Source: Thamnidium elegans (taxonomy: Eukaryota > Mucoromycota > Mucoromycetes > Mucorales > Mucoraceae). Taken from it: a stretch of 64,000 nucleotides of DNA. Shown piece after piece: positions 33,131 through 46,800 of this stretch. Where the stretch lies: contig JAIXMG010000015.1 of assembly GCA_025201345.1 (NCBI GenBank), positions 434,001 through 498,000 on the forward strand. Direction: 5' to 3'. Position 1 is the first letter of the stretch; each line of letters starts with the position of its first letter. The notes under the pieces were generated by a model. It was not told where the DNA came from and did not search any database. It worked only from the letters and a program-made list of their open reading frames with translations. The position numbers and the translations under genes are program-made.

Positions 33131-36048
33131 TTACTTTTGATGTCTTTCAATGTCTTTTGAAGTCCATAAGGAGACACCTGTTTGATTTGATTCATAAGGT
33201 TGAGCCATTGATCTCAAGAACTTTTTAGCAATAACTAAAGACATATCAGTAGATAAGTTTGTAGAAGTATCAGTAACATATTGATTAATCCATTTAGGTA
33301 ATTTAGCTCTTTTATCAGCTCTTGCGAATCTCTGTTTCATTAAATATATATATATATTAGTTCTAGACCTTTTAAATGTACAAAAAAAAATTACCTTATC
33401 AGCAAACACCATAAGACCATAATCAGTTTTACCTCTCAAGACTCTTCCAACACATTGAGCAGCATGACGCATAGCATCAAAAGTCAAAAAATCGTTTTCT
33501 CTAATATGCAAATTATCACGAAGATATTCTAAACGAGCCTTCAAGATACGAGATTCAGTGTATTGATAAGGGATACCAAACATAATAACAGCTCTACCAT
33601 AATTATGATCAAAATCAATACCTTCTGAAACTTTACCTCTTGCAACCGACAATAAAATAGCTCCTCTACCATTATCACAAGCCTTTCTATAATTTGCTAA
33701 TGCTAAACTTGTTTCTGCGGCATCTGGTGTCTCTACAAAGATCAATTTATATTTCCATGCTTCGTTCAAGATACCCATATCATTCCACATGGATACAATG
33801 GATTCCATATAAAGATAGCTAGGAAAGAAACAGACGACTCCATCAGGTACGATCTTTGCAAATTCTACCATAATTTGTCCAAAATTACGAACCACAGCAG
33901 GATCATTACGTACTTCAAATTTGGAACTGATAGCAACTTGATCTGAACCTCTTGTGATAACCATAGGTAAGAAACAGTTTCGAGACAAGGTCATGGAATA
34001 ACTTTCTTGTACCACAGCTTGGAAATTAAGCATCTTAGGGTACATATCAAGTGGTGATAAAGTACCAGATGTAATAACAACAGTACTGAATCTGTCAAAT
34101 ACTGGTTTTATAGCTATAGAAGCGTCTAAACATCTATATACACTTGTAAATACACCGAATTAAAAAAATATACTTGCTAACTTACGTGAAATGTAAAACA
34201 GGATTGGGAATAGTTGCAGTTTCAGTTTCAAACGGTTCTAAAATAAGTAAAAATCCTTTATCATAAGTAGAAGTTAATGTTGCAAAGGAAGCAACTTTTT
34301 GTAAACTTGAAAAGTTTTCCAAGTCAGTTAATTCTAATGTTCGAACTAGACTAGCAAGACGCTCTGCACAGAATCGAAGGGGTTTTCTTTCGATATACGT
34401 GACATCTTTTAAATGTTGTAAAAACGAAGCAGGCGTTTCAGCTACTACGTGCATAACACGAAGACGAGTCTATCATCCTTGTATTAGTTTATATTCCCCC
34501 CCCCCCCTCTATATTTATACACGCTACCTTTAAATATTCAATAAATCTTCTCAAGAAAGCTACAAAATGTTCTGCTCTTCTAATATTACCAGGCACAGCC
34601 TCTTTTAATAAATCGTCAGGTAAAATAGGACTAGCCATGTATGTATCCTCATTTCTAGCAACACTTGCATCTCGCAATCCTTCCACTAACTTTGTATACT
34701 CGTTTTTTAATCGTTGAGCGTCTGTTTTTTTAATTCTAAAAGCAAATAGTAGTTGGTGACCTTTTTTCTCGTTCGTTAGTTTCATATATATATATATATA
34801 TATACTTACTCTTCAATTTTATCAGCCAATATTCCTACACTTCTTGCACTAGCATCCAACATGGGCCTGGTAAGATCAATACTAAGCGATTCAATACAAA
34901 CGTTATCGATATTATGTGCTTCATCAAATACTACAATACAATCTCTTGATAATTCTCTAGACACTAATTCTGCTACTTTTGGATCCAACATATAATGATA
35001 CGAGTAAATAACTACGTTAGCAAATGGAATCTAATTGAAGAAAATGAATTAAGATCTTAAAAATTCATGCAAAAAAAAAAGAGTCGTTTGAAATACTTTA
35101 CTGCTCGTCGCACAAGATAATATGGACAATATGTCATATTTTTGCCGTATGTTTTAAGATCATCTAATGTATATACACCATTGGGAATAGGATTGGGGGA
35201 ATTAGCAGACTCCAACGTCTAAAAAAAAAACAATAATCAATAACATTGAATAAGTATATTCCTCGTATATAAAAAAGTTACCTCGTAAAAGTTACATAGT
35301 TGTACTTGGTCATCTACTTCCATTGGATCATCGCCTTGTACAGCCCCTTTTGATTTTGCAGCTTTTGCCCGCACCCAACTAGCTGTCAAATTTCTACATT
35401 TTGAATCCACCACTTTACCCTTCTTTTCTTTTGCTACTGTAGGATTTAAACACAAGTTTTTACGAGATGTTAATCCAACACCAAAGAAATCTTCCACCAA
35501 ACCACATTTTTTTCTATATGCCATCAAATTTTTTAATTCGGCTAATGCTTTATCGATTTCTGGTACTGTACGTGAACAATAAATAAATTTTCTGTGTTGT
35601 TCTGGATATTGCTGCGTAAACAAAGAAAAAAAAAGAAAAAAAAAAGAAACAGAGTTGATATATAACGATTGAAAAAAATAGCTAAATACATATACATACC
35701 ATTTGGTAAGCGACAATCAGAGATAATAAAGAGATAGTTTTGCCTGTACCAGAGGGCATTTCTAATACGCAATGACCCTAAAGAATTGGTTAAATACGTG
35801 TTTTATATGTTTTTTTTTTTTAAAAAAAAAAAAAGGTAGATCTGTTCTTGCAGAAAGATTCTAATTGTACCTGTGCATCGAGCGACTTTTTTAAATCGCA
35901 CATATACTGGTACTGCTCCGGGTATATCTTGTCATAAGGAAAATGAATAACTAGATCGTCAATGTTGAAACTACATGAATCGACATTAATAACTTTTCTT
36001 TCAACAAAGATAAAAAAAAAAGAGGGGAAGGGGGCTTATTTACATCAT
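33131..36048 (-). CDS. RAD3: TFIIH helicase subunit XPD/ERCC2/Rad3
   Basis: Spliced model: complement(join(33131..33331,33395..34133,34186..34469,34528..34735,34810..35030,35102..35218,35282..35611,35700..35777,35871..35970,36044..36048)), 2283 nt, 760 aa, matching human XPD length; all introns GT-AG and in phase. ATP-dependent 5'-3' DNA helicase of TFIIH for nucleotide excision repair and transcription initiation. Motifs: [15 protein letters not shown] at the start, Walker [13 protein letters not shown], helicase box FDEAHNIDN, four Fe-S cysteines in order (NLCLNP, SKCRNL, LCNFYE, YCPYYL), [34 protein letters not shown] and the [14 protein letters not shown] arginine-finger motif. The first coding exon is five nucleotides (ATGAT), unusual but supported by the perfect family match at the junction. 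Confidence 0.96.
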
Positions 36049-36812
36049 ATTCAGAAATAACAAAGCACGAAAAAAAAGAAGAGAGAAAAAGAGTACTTTA
36101 GAAAGCGTTTGAAAAATAGAATTTTTTGTTTGGCATAAGCCTCCACATAGTAGATGATTGGTTAATTTCAAAACCTTAATTTCTGCGTCATCCCCCTTTC
36201 TTAAAATGAACTATTTTTTCTGGTAATGCCCTAGACACATACGGAAGATAGTTCTTGGGATATTACTCTTGCCGTATTTTGTGATGTTTCTCTAGGACTC
36301 GACCGTGCAGCAGTTAATTAGAGCGGCATAACTCTGAATGTTGGCCTTCATTCTCGGACAATGCTGAGAGACACCGAACTTTAATGCGTATACTGTTATT
36401 TTCATTAAGTGATTACTGTGCAAACGTGCGAATTCAACTCTATTCTTAAATTGATAATCATGACATGCTTTATTCGTTACTTGGCAAGATTAAAAAGTAA
36501 AAAATTATAATTAATGATTTAAATCCAGGGATAACTTTGATATACTGATAGGTAAATGAACTATGGGTCTCGTAAAAATTAGTAAATGAATTTTAATAAT
36601 GTTATGCACACTTACCAAAAATAAAAGGGATAGTTAAAAAAAAAGGCAAAAGACAAAAATTAGTATGTTGGGTATATATAAATTGATTAGAAGACAAAAT
36701 TTAATATCATTTGTTCCTCAATGGAAAGCTTCTCTTTTGCTTCTGCTTTGGTAATAATTCGGGATCCTTCGTGTAAAAATATTTTTGAAATATTTGTATC
36801 ATCATCAAGACA
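36049..36812. other. Intergenic, no gene recognised
   Basis: Upstream of XPD. AT-rich with no convincing coding frame, RNA gene or repeat. Confidence 0.45.
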
Positions 36813-37783
36813 TCAAGACTTGGACAGCGGATCATTCACATCCAGGACATATTTCCCTATTATTCCTGGTCCAATGAGATAGTCAAATTTGAAAGCTTTC
36901 AGCAACATTTTAAATTGTTTGACAGAGCCAGTACTCGATTTGTCAGGAAATTCTGAGCAATTAGTACTCTGAGTATAAACATGAGTTAGTATTTTATTCA
37001 TAGCACAACGAATTAATGATTTAACTCACTGTCCGATTTCTGGATCACTGATATTTTGTCTTTGCGGAAAGAATGCTTTTCCGAGATTGAAGAAGCTTGT
37101 GCTGTCAGTTGGATTATTACTAAGTCCAACAAGCATAGCGAAGCTTCTGTCAAAAGTAGATCGCGTTCAAGCGTCCCTACAGTAAAATTAAACTTTCGGC
37201 TAATAATAATATTTTGCCTACTAGTGTTATATTGCTTATACCAGCTTTCTCATGTTCTTTTTATATATGTATCTATATCGCGACAAAATCAACTTGACAA
37301 GGGATTGGGGCCGTTTCGGATGTAGATCTGCGTTCTTACATAAATATTAGTAAGACCCTAAAATAACAATATATTCATTTTTTAAAATAGCTTACATCGA
37401 GAATAACGCGTTGTGCCTCAACCCCTTCCACAGCAGAAATAGCTATTTTTTCGGTATTGTTGACATTTACTTTCGATTCAACAACTTGTCTCTGTTTTAA
37501 TTTGTTCCAATACAAATCTATGGCTCTTGAATTCAAAACCTACATGTATTGTAAAGTGAATAAAATAAACAGCTTTTCTTCTTTTTGAATGTTTAAGACT
37601 ACTTTTTTTTTGTTTTGAATTGCGGGTTGGTGATGAAAATTTCTTTATTATTCCAATTAATAAGTCATTACTAGCTGAACGATCCGTACTTCCATAATGT
37701 GTAAAAAAATCTTCTAAGTCAAAGTCTTCACAGTTTTTAGCGAAATAGTCGGTCGGGAGAAGGATTTTTTTAGGTGGAGTCAT
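36813..37783 (-). pseudogene. Degenerate hypothetical gene, Mucorales-type
   Basis: A first exon from 37783 (MTPPKKILLPTDYFAKNCED ... FFTHYGSTDRSASNDLL) ends at a GTAGTC donor near 37605. After the CATGTAG acceptor the sequence continues with coding character (AIDLYWNKLKQRQVVESKVN), but the phase does not match the donor. Further minus-strand scraps follow to 36813 (FDYLIGPGIIGKYVLDVNDP, then stop). The broken phases suggest a decayed gene of unknown function, possibly from a repeat family. Confidence 0.35.
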
Positions 37784-38068
37784 GATTTTAAAGTTAAAAA
37801 AACATGTTTTGTTAGTTTCTTTAAAAAAACAAAACAATTGATTTTCAAAGGCGGCAAGTATCACTTCCTCTGCAGGCACTCTTTTCTCTATAGATAAGTA
37901 AATTAACGTTTACCCTTTCTTTTTTGTTTAACATGCTAACATTTGTAGAAATACAAAGCAGCTCAAGTTCACTATGTAATAAAACAGATTTAACTATTAA
38001 AACGAATAGTTAAATTGTTGTCACAAAATTATTTTACATGAAATGTGTAAAAGGTTGAAAAAAAAAAG

Positions 38069-38381
38069 GCTAATTCTTGATACACCAGGAATTTCCCTAA
38101 ATTGGCATTGGTAGTACACTACCATATCATAGGACATTTGCTTATATAAAAGATACTTGCTTGTATATGAATTCATTGTTAAAAAAAGGAAAAAAAAAGG
38201 ATGATAAAAAGGTGTTTATTTAACTATGATAAAAAGGACTTATTTAATCATATTACAATTTACTTTCTCACGTACTCGTACGTAAACTTGTTTTTTTACT
38301 TGTTATTTGCTGGAGATGCACCAAAAAATTACGTCATAAATCGGCACTGGTGGTGTAAATGGTGGTGTATACGAATATACG
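38069..38381 (+). repeat. Dispersed repeat element, copy 2, with inverted-repeat-like ends
   Basis: The right part (38299-38381: CTGGAGATGCACCAAAAAAT, TCATAAATCGG, GGTGGTGTATACG) matches the reverse complement of 15891-15974. The left end (38069: GGCTAATTCTTGATACACCA) resembles the end of copy 1 (GGCTGATTCTTGATACACAC). This suggests an element of about 310 bp with imperfect terminal inverted repeats. A short frame at 38201-38443 crosses it and is probably not a gene. Confidence 0.5.
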
Positions 38382-39104
38382 AAAGATATAGTTTTCTGCG
38401 AAAAAATAATACAAAGTACGCACTTGAAACCCCTTATTGTTGATTAATAACTAGTCGTAAATATGTCAGTAGCACCTATAACAGGCCAAGATGTTTCTGT
38501 TATTAAATTTTAACTTTATTACTCTGGTCAGAAGGACTTAAACGATAGACTTCAAATTGTGATTGTCGCGGCACAAATAAACATCTGTTTGATTGCCTCT
38601 AATACGACTTAAAACAAAGCATGCATACTCATCTTTAGACTATAAAAGCATTAACCAAATTTATTTTAATGGATGTATATTTTTTCTCCTGATAATGCCA
38701 CACTATATAGTCATATTAGTTATTCGCCTCGATTGCAGGCTACAAATTCAGATATTACCATTACTTTTCTTTTTCTTTTTTTTTTTTTAGCTAAAGTAGT
38801 ATCATAACTTAATATACGTTATTTATTTACAAAAAAAAAGAATAATTTGTAGATGAAGAAGATATGGAAAAAAAAAAGACCATAGTTAATACTTAGTTAT
38901 ATATCCCTTACTTTGATACGGTAATAACTTCTTGTTTAATTTTATATATGTGTTTTATGCTGGCTTTTACAATTGATCAGTTTCTTACGGAATGAACCTA
39001 TTTTGCTTCCAAATAATTAATTTTATCGTGACTTCAATCCCCAAGAAAATATTTTTTTTTTCTTTTGCTTAAATCTCTTTTTTTCTTTATTTAAAACATT
39101 AACC
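38382..39104. other. Intergenic, no gene recognised
   Basis: AT-rich sequence upstream of the snRNP gene. A T-rich tract (39050-39090) just before the ATG is promoter-like. Nothing else recognised. Confidence 0.4.
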
Positions 39105-40141
39105 ATGGCACAAAATCCACAAGGAGCTCCTTTTATTGCAGGTGCACCACCACCACCTTTCCCTGTCGGTTTTATGCCTCCAGTAACTGGCGCACCTCCA
39201 TTTGCTGTCAATGCACCTCCACCTACTCAACCTACCATGGTCAATGGAATTCCAGTCGCCAAACAGCCTCTTAATACAACCCCCAACCGAACTGTTTACG
39301 TTAGTAACCTTAATGAAAAAGTGAAATTAGATGGTAAAACAATACATTAAAAAAATATTAATATTATATTTTTAACGCTCTTTTTTTCTTAATAGTTTTA
39401 AAAAATTCATTACGTACATTATTTAAACAATTTGGCAACGTATTAGATGTTATTGCTCACCAAAATATTCGTATGCGTGGACAAGCTTTTGTCGCGTTTC
39501 CTGATGAAGAAAGTGCAGAAAAAGCGATTAAAGAATTACAACACTTTGTACTTTATGATAAACCTATGGTCCTTCAATTTGCTCGTAATAAATCCGATGT
39601 TCATGCCAAAACAGATGGTGATTTTGAAGAGCATCGTAAACAACGTTTAGTAAAGAAAGGTATAAGAGGGCATATTTTTCTTTTATATATACATATTAAC
39701 ACTTTTCATAATTATATTTTTTTTTAATAGAGGAAGTATCTAAGTTACCTCTTCCTGGATCTCATAAACCTACCTTCAAAGCCAGTAGACCTCAAACAAG
39801 TAAATTAATTATAACCCCCACCTTTTAACATACATCTAACCATTTTTATTTTAGATGCACCTTCGCACTTTAATCCTACTGCCAACATTCCTGATGAATA
39901 CTTACCTCCTAACAATATTCTCTTCTTACAGAGATTACCCGAAACCATCACTCAACAACAACTTGTCGAACTCTTCCAACGTTATCCTGGTTTCAAGGAA
40001 GTTCGTATGATTCCTACCAAGAAATCAATTGCATTTGTCGAATACGATAACGAACTTCAATCTGCTGTTGCACGAAGTGAATTATCTGGACATTCATTTG
40101 GTCCTGATCAAGAAATGAAGGTTACTTTTGCAAGAAAATAA
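39105..40141 (+). CDS. U1A/U2B''-type snRNP protein with two RRMs
   Basis: Spliced model: join(39105..39333,39396..39659,39731..39799,39855..40141), 849 nt, 282 aa, three GT-AG introns. The N-terminal ~60 residues are Pro/Ala-rich (GAPPPPFPVGFMPPVTGAPP). RRM1 reads NRTVYVSNLNEKVKL, LRTLFKQFGNVLDVI and MRGQAFVAFPDEESAEKA, the characteristic U1A/U2B''/SNF sequence including the MRGQAFV RNP1. RRM2 near the C-terminus has NNILFLQRLPETITQQQLVE and SIAFVEYDNE, ending MKVTFARK. The family binds stem-loops of U1 or U2 snRNA in the spliceosome; which snRNA cannot be told here. The Pro-rich leader is longer than in animal proteins. Confidence 0.94.
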
Positions 40142-40325
40142 TTATTATTTTTTTGCTTGTTTTATATATATAATTGAACATTGGCACAGCGTACTTTCCT
40201 CCTCCTCCTTTTTTTTTTTTTCATGTATTATAGAATTTTATTGTTTGAAAAATAAATGCTTTTTTAAAAAATAAAAAAAATAAAAAAAAAAAGAAAAATT
40301 GAAAATAAAAAAAAAACGAAATATA

Positions 40326-43300
40326 CTACAAATCCCAAACAATTTCAGTAACATACATTGAAACAGTTTGTCTAGATTCACCTAAAGCATCTAAATCATC
40401 TACATGAATCTTTAATTGTCCAGGCATACTTTCTTTTGGATTGGAAATAGCGACTGAAAGGGTTAATGTTCCACCAGGCTCAATCACTCCAGTGCCATCT
40501 TGATCAAGTTGAGATATCATTACAATTTCATGAGCAGGGAATTCAGCAGGACCTTCTACAGTCACCTTAAATCGAAGTGGTACCTTGGTAGCATGATTGA
40601 TAACGGTCAACAGTCGACTTTCAGGCATACAAGCTGAGTCCATCAAATCTGTACCACTTTCACTATCTTGATAATAAGTCACCAATTTGAAATCCAGTCT
40701 ACGTTCACTTAATGCGAAAGTAGCCGTTTCTTCTAAAACACATCGAATCGGAATTGTTTCTCTAACACGCGTTTTACCTTCCTCGTCTTCTTCTTCAATA
40801 GGCGATGTAGTAACCCATAAATTAGCCATAATAATACCAGAAATATCAGTAAACTCTGCTCTATTTCTTGGTAGACGAGATACTTCATTAGGTGACGCTC
40901 TTACTCTTACTTCAATACTTCCTTGAGGCCCAATAGCAATATCACCCTTAAGAGGAGAATTTGTATATCTTGACAGTACATCTAAGTTAACATAAGGTTC
41001 CAATTCCGGCGTAATATCAGCTCCAATTTCAAACCGTAAATCATCATCTGTCTTATTATGAATCACAAACCAATTATCACAGGGAGCATTTTGTACAGCA
41101 ATCGGATGATGTAACGTAGGTAACACCAACTCACCATCACTTGACAACCTTTCGAATCGTAATTCAAATACTGTCATCAAAGCCTTCAAATGTAAATTCA
41201 TCGTATTTGAATTATTTCTTAAATTATCAATTCGAATATTAAATCGATGCAAACCAGATGTTTGATCAGACATTTCCTTGGGGTTTAATAAACCTTCTAC
41301 ACGTTGTGTCTTTCGAGAAGGAATATAAAACAATTTTTGCTTGACTGCAACACCGTTACGATCCAAAGGAGTGAAATCAATAAAATTGGGTGCATGAATT
41401 TCATATGCAGCTGGTACATCTGCCAAATTTCTAATTTGAAATTCAAATCGAACAGGTTTATAAGAAGTACTGTGTCCAATCTTCCCTAAATCGATTCTAT
41501 CCACTGCTAATTCAGTACGAGATACACAGAACAAAGCTTCCAATTCAATAGCGAGTACTTCAATACTTTGGCGAGCATCGTATAATACCAACATACCCTT
41601 AAGTGATCCGCTACGGCCTTGAAGTGCTAAAGCTCTACCATCTTCATCTAATTTTTCTGCAGAGGGACTGTGCAAACGTACACGAATACGTTGACCAGGT
41701 TGTAAAGAAATTTGACCACTTCTTTGATAAAACAAACCTTCAGCATAAACCACTTGAATTGATTTAATCTTTTCTTCGTCAACTGCAAATTTAGCTGTAA
41801 TATCTATATCACTCATAGCCACAAGTTGCATGGGTTGACCAGATGTATTAGAGACATCAATCTCTCGAACATATAAACGAGCAGCATCTTGTTTTGGTAA
41901 ATCCATCAACTGTAAGATAGTTTCTTCTTCATTATCTTGAGGAGGAGCAGGAGAGATATAAATACTTTCCCAACGAATCATAGGTAAAGGATCAGCTTCG
42001 CGATGATCTGTTTGATCATTATCATCTACGTGGTACTGATGAGACGTTTGGGCACTACCCAATATCTTTTTAGAAGGTAAAGACCAAGCATCCAATTTTT
42101 TACAATCCACAAACAAGCGAACATCAATGACAAATACTTCTTGACTATTTCTCTTGTTGGTCACAATCAATTGTTCGTTCAAGAGGCCATAACGATAAGC
42201 ATTGATACGGAACGTGATTTGAGTTAAAGATGAAGTAACCACTGACGCTAAATCATCATAAGAACCACGACGATCACCATGTACACCAAGTGAGCCACTA
42301 ATACTATCATTTATGGAATCAGTTGTACTATTCTTACGACTCTTATCTCCCGGAAACTCCATATCACTATCTCTAGTAGATTTAGTTCCACGCCAGCCAT
42401 TCAAAGTACCACCACGACGATCCAATTCAATATTACCACTAGCACACTCCACTTCATAGTCTAAAGGCAATTCACCCGACTTGTTTTTAATTGTAAACGC
42501 ACCATAAAATTCCTTTTGAAGTAAATCAGTATAGCCCAAATTAATCACACGATCCGAAACTTCTAAATGAGATTGACCAATAATAGAAGTAAACTTGACA
42601 GTTTGTGTCAACATCAATAACATTTCTTCTTCTTCTTTCTTTTCAAGTGTATCCTTTTGATAGACTGAGAATTTAATTCCACCAACCAGTTTACGACACT
42701 CGTCTTCGGAATTACCAAGGTATCCAGTCAAAAGATTGGGTTGAACTGCTACCCAAACAGTGGTCATACCACCACGCTTTAAAGGCATCATCTCCACAAG
42801 TCCTCTTTCACCTGCTTCATCCATAAAGATCAATACTTGGTGTGATAAATTACTTTGACACGTAATAAAGACATCTTGACCAGACGTATTTTCAACCAAC
42901 AACGGTGTCACTTGAGAGTACTTGGTACCAGGATCAACATACGAGAATCCAAGATCAAGTATACCGTTATCTTCATCCGCAAGTGATGGGAAATCCAAGT
43001 ATTGATTACAATGAGCCAAATATTGAATGGTAAAAGGTTGGAGTGTACCTGTTCGTTTATTCTTGAGAGAAAACGTACTAAGGTATTTACCAGGTTGTGT
43101 TGGACAAATACCATACCGAATCTTTTTTGTTTCTCTTGGTAATAATTGTCTAGAAGAATCACTAGATGTATCAAAGTTAAATACAAGTGATTGGTCCTTA
43201 GACACTAAATCAAATTCAATAGGTTCATCAGATCCGTTGGTAACTTTAACATAAAACACTGCATCTTGATTCACCTCTACACGGCCACCATCAAAGAAAC

Positions 43301-43829
43301 TTCTCTCGAGTTTTAACGCTTCTTCCTCAACTTGTTGAGTTCCCTTTTCAGGCTTATTAGAATCAGGTTTAATAACTTCGCCAGTAATTTGAGGCACAGA
43401 GATTTTTGAAGGGTTATTAGAAAGTGCAGATTTAGAAGAGTTATTCGAATTAAGTTCCTTCTTTAAATCTTTATCGTTTCCAACAACAGAAATCTTTTCG
43501 CCGCTATCATTTTCAGCAGATAAGGCATCGATATAAGCGACTTCCTCTGTAAACACTTCAGCAGTATAAACAATACTTTTACATACATCTGTATTCTTGT
43601 ACTCGTGAACCAAGATACGGCCTTTCACAGAGATGGGACTATCTTGATCTTGCGTAGAGTCTTCAGAAGTAGCAGGTTGGAAAGGTCTCAACACGGGTTT
43701 GAAAGTAACACAGACAGTTTTGGAAGCATGAGCGTCTAATGGGAACACAACACTTTCAGCTGTCTTTTTAAAGACAATACTACCTTCTTTACCTGCAGTA
43801 GTAGTAGATGTTTGGGGAGGAGGAGCATT

Positions 43830-43866
<37 letters not shown>

Positions 43867-46800
43867 CTTGATGATGATGATGAAGAGGGTATAGCACCAG
43901 AAGTAATAGCAGCAGTAGTAGTTGCAGTAGTAGTAGTAGAAGAAGAATCGGTAATAGAATCAGTTGTAGCCTTAGTCTTTGTACCTGTTTTGGAAGGTTT
44001 ATCAGACTTATCAACTTTATCAGATTTTTCCTTTTTACCAGACTCCGAATCAGACCCATTATCCAAATTCTTAAGCTTAGCCAACTTTTTCAAATACTTT
44101 TTCACTTTATCTGGTTGAGCTTTACGTTTAGCAATTTTCAATTTCTGTTCCAAATTTTCAATTTCTTCCTCTGCTTCTTTAGAGATAGTATTGGTATCAT
44201 CGTCCTTGACATCGAATTCAAATTCACCATAGTATCTACCAAAGATAACTTCATTTGGATCAACACGAACTTCAAACATACGAGATTGTTTGTTGGTATT
44301 TGTCAGGACGATAGTCTCTACACGAGGACAAGGTTGATCAACCAAACAGCGTCCAAATGACAACTCTAAAGATTTTATCAAGAACGTAGAAGGTTTTCGT
44401 ACTTGAGCTTTTAACAACAGAACTTGGTCATTAGTTCTATCTCGAATATTTTCAATCACAAGCTTCTCCATAAACGGACCCGATAAAGTAGGTTCAAACA
44501 CAAAATCTACTTCTCGTTTACCATACGACCGTACTACACCATACCTTCCTACATCCAAATCAATATCTCCAGACGCAATCGACCCAGATTTACGAATAGC
44601 ATACAATAACGGTGTTTCGCTTCGATTATGTAAAACGATTGTCTTTGCATGTCTTTCATTTCTTTCAACTAAACCAAAATTAATATTCTTTTGTCCTAAA
44701 TCCATCACGGACCTGCATAACTGAGATCTTAAAATCACCTCACGCACAGGGATATCTGTTTGGCTTAGATCCAACAAATTTTCAAATTCTGTTTGTTCAA
44801 TATCACGATCAAACTGAACCAGTCTTAAAAAGATACGAGCGTCTTGTTTCTTGGGTGCAGATTGAATATGAGGTTTCGTATCTCCACTTGGAGTAATCAC
44901 AATCACCACTTCTTCTTCTCCTTTAGGATCTACATCCACAACAGAGGTACGTACCAGCACTCCCTTCTCCACCAGACGGTCAAGTTCTCGACGCCAAGCC
45001 AATTGGTATCTAACAAATTGTTCTTCGGAAGATTGTTTAGGGAATAACGGCGGTGAAGCCTTGGATCCGTGCTCAAGAACTGAAATTAAATCTTCAAACG
45101 GGACTCTAGATTTACCAGCTATATCAGACCAATCTAAATTCTTTCTTGATTTGTATCGAGCTGCAGTGATACCTAACGACCGCTTTGTTTTCGCACTACG
45201 TGTACCATAATTATTTTGTCTACTATGTGTATTTAATCGAATATCAACAGCACGTTTCTTCGTTGCAGGCGTAGATACTTGAAGATGAGTACGACCAGCA
45301 GAAGAATCAATTTCTGGAGACGTAGATGTTGAAGACACTTTATCAGATCCATTAGGAGACAAACTACCTTGTTCCACCTGTACATCCTTATTACTATTAT
45401 TATTACTACTCTCCTCTTTATCATCTGTTAAATGAACCTTTCTGCTAGTATTGTGAATCTTTTTTCTATGATTCTTTAAAAAGTTTGGATCTGAATTCAC
45501 TTGAATCATCTTTCTTCTGTACGACTTTAAAGATTGTAAAGGAGGTAAAGCTAAATCCAAATAAGCTGTTGAAGAATGTGCTTGATCCAGTTTAATTTGT
45601 TGTAAAGAACTTCGAAATCTTCTAGCAACCATTAAATCGTTTTTAGCGTCTGTTGTTCTGCGTAACTTTGTCGCTTCAGATTCAGATATAGGTTTAGTAG
45701 GATCCGTAGTGGATGTTGGTTTAACAATACGACGACTACTAATAGATTCTAATAAGAGTTTAGAACGTCTTCTTCTTACATGAGGAGGAGAGAGAGTGAC
45801 GACAGGTGAACTAGTTTCCCCTTTTTCAATTGCTTCAGCTGTGATTGAGTTTGCAAGCTTTGAAGTAACAGAAGGAACAGCAGTAATCGTATTAGCCGTA
45901 CTAGAAATATTAGAAGCCACTGGTAAGGTATTCTCAATTTTGTTCTTATTTCTTGTATAGATAACGATATCATCTGGTAAAGAAGTTGTAATTTCTAACG
46001 AAAGAGGTTTATCTCTAATATTCTCCACCGTAAAGGTACGTAACGAAGGAGAGTTTAGCGCAATCGAACCGAAATCCAAGAAATTAGCACCCGTAGCCGT
46101 AAGAATACGATAAAACAAAGAATGAAATGTTACTCTATTCTTATCAATATTCGTACTATGCACTTCAATAATTTGGTCGTTATCCTTATTAAGAAAATTG
46201 ACCAACGTAATTTGTTTTCGATAATCAGGATTAACTTTTCTGGGATACAGATCCAATTTTAACTCCACATAACTTCTTGGTTGAATCGTGATTTCGCCTC
46301 TTAGACAATTCAATACCTTGGAACAAAATTGTAATTCGACACGTGCCATAATATCTGACCGATTAAAGATATTGATAGGTAAAGATTTCAACGTACCCAC
46401 ATCTGTGTCACCAAAATTAATCACTTTTGGAATCGCCTCCACAAAAGAAGTACAGGTTCTGGCTCTGCACTGAATTACTTTTCTCTCTTTTGGTTCTTCG
46501 CTTCTAAATGTACCATATTCTAGCGAAATTCTAAAATTTCGACGAATCAATTGGCCTGCGTTAAAGTCATTTATAGAAACATCCTTTTGTGGTTTATAGG
46601 ATACTTGAATCACACGCTCGGTACCTGGTTTAAGCACAAAGTCTTCAATACGGGTATAACTTTCGGTTGCACCAAGTATAATAGCTGATGTAGTATTATT
46701 ATTATTACTATTATTTAAACCACCGTTGACACTATCTGTAACTGATCCTGTATCTGTAAACATACCATCAACGCCCGATAAACCTAGCCCAACATCTGAA

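Noticed and set aside
34493..34507. C-homopolymer as a functional G-quadruplex element
   Set aside because: A single 11-13 base C run inside an XPD intron; no spaced G-tract pattern, so probably a simple homopolymer. The G run at ~33108-33118 is similar.
38201..38443. 80-codon plus-strand gene
   Set aside because: The frame crosses the dispersed repeat at 38299-38381 and has aromatic/Lys-rich low complexity; more likely repeat sequence than a gene.
43736..44059. Leu-rich open frame on the minus strand inside the giant protein gene
   Set aside because: It is an out-of-frame shadow of the Ser/Thr/Ala low-complexity codons; runs of Leu come from CTn/TTn repeats in another frame.
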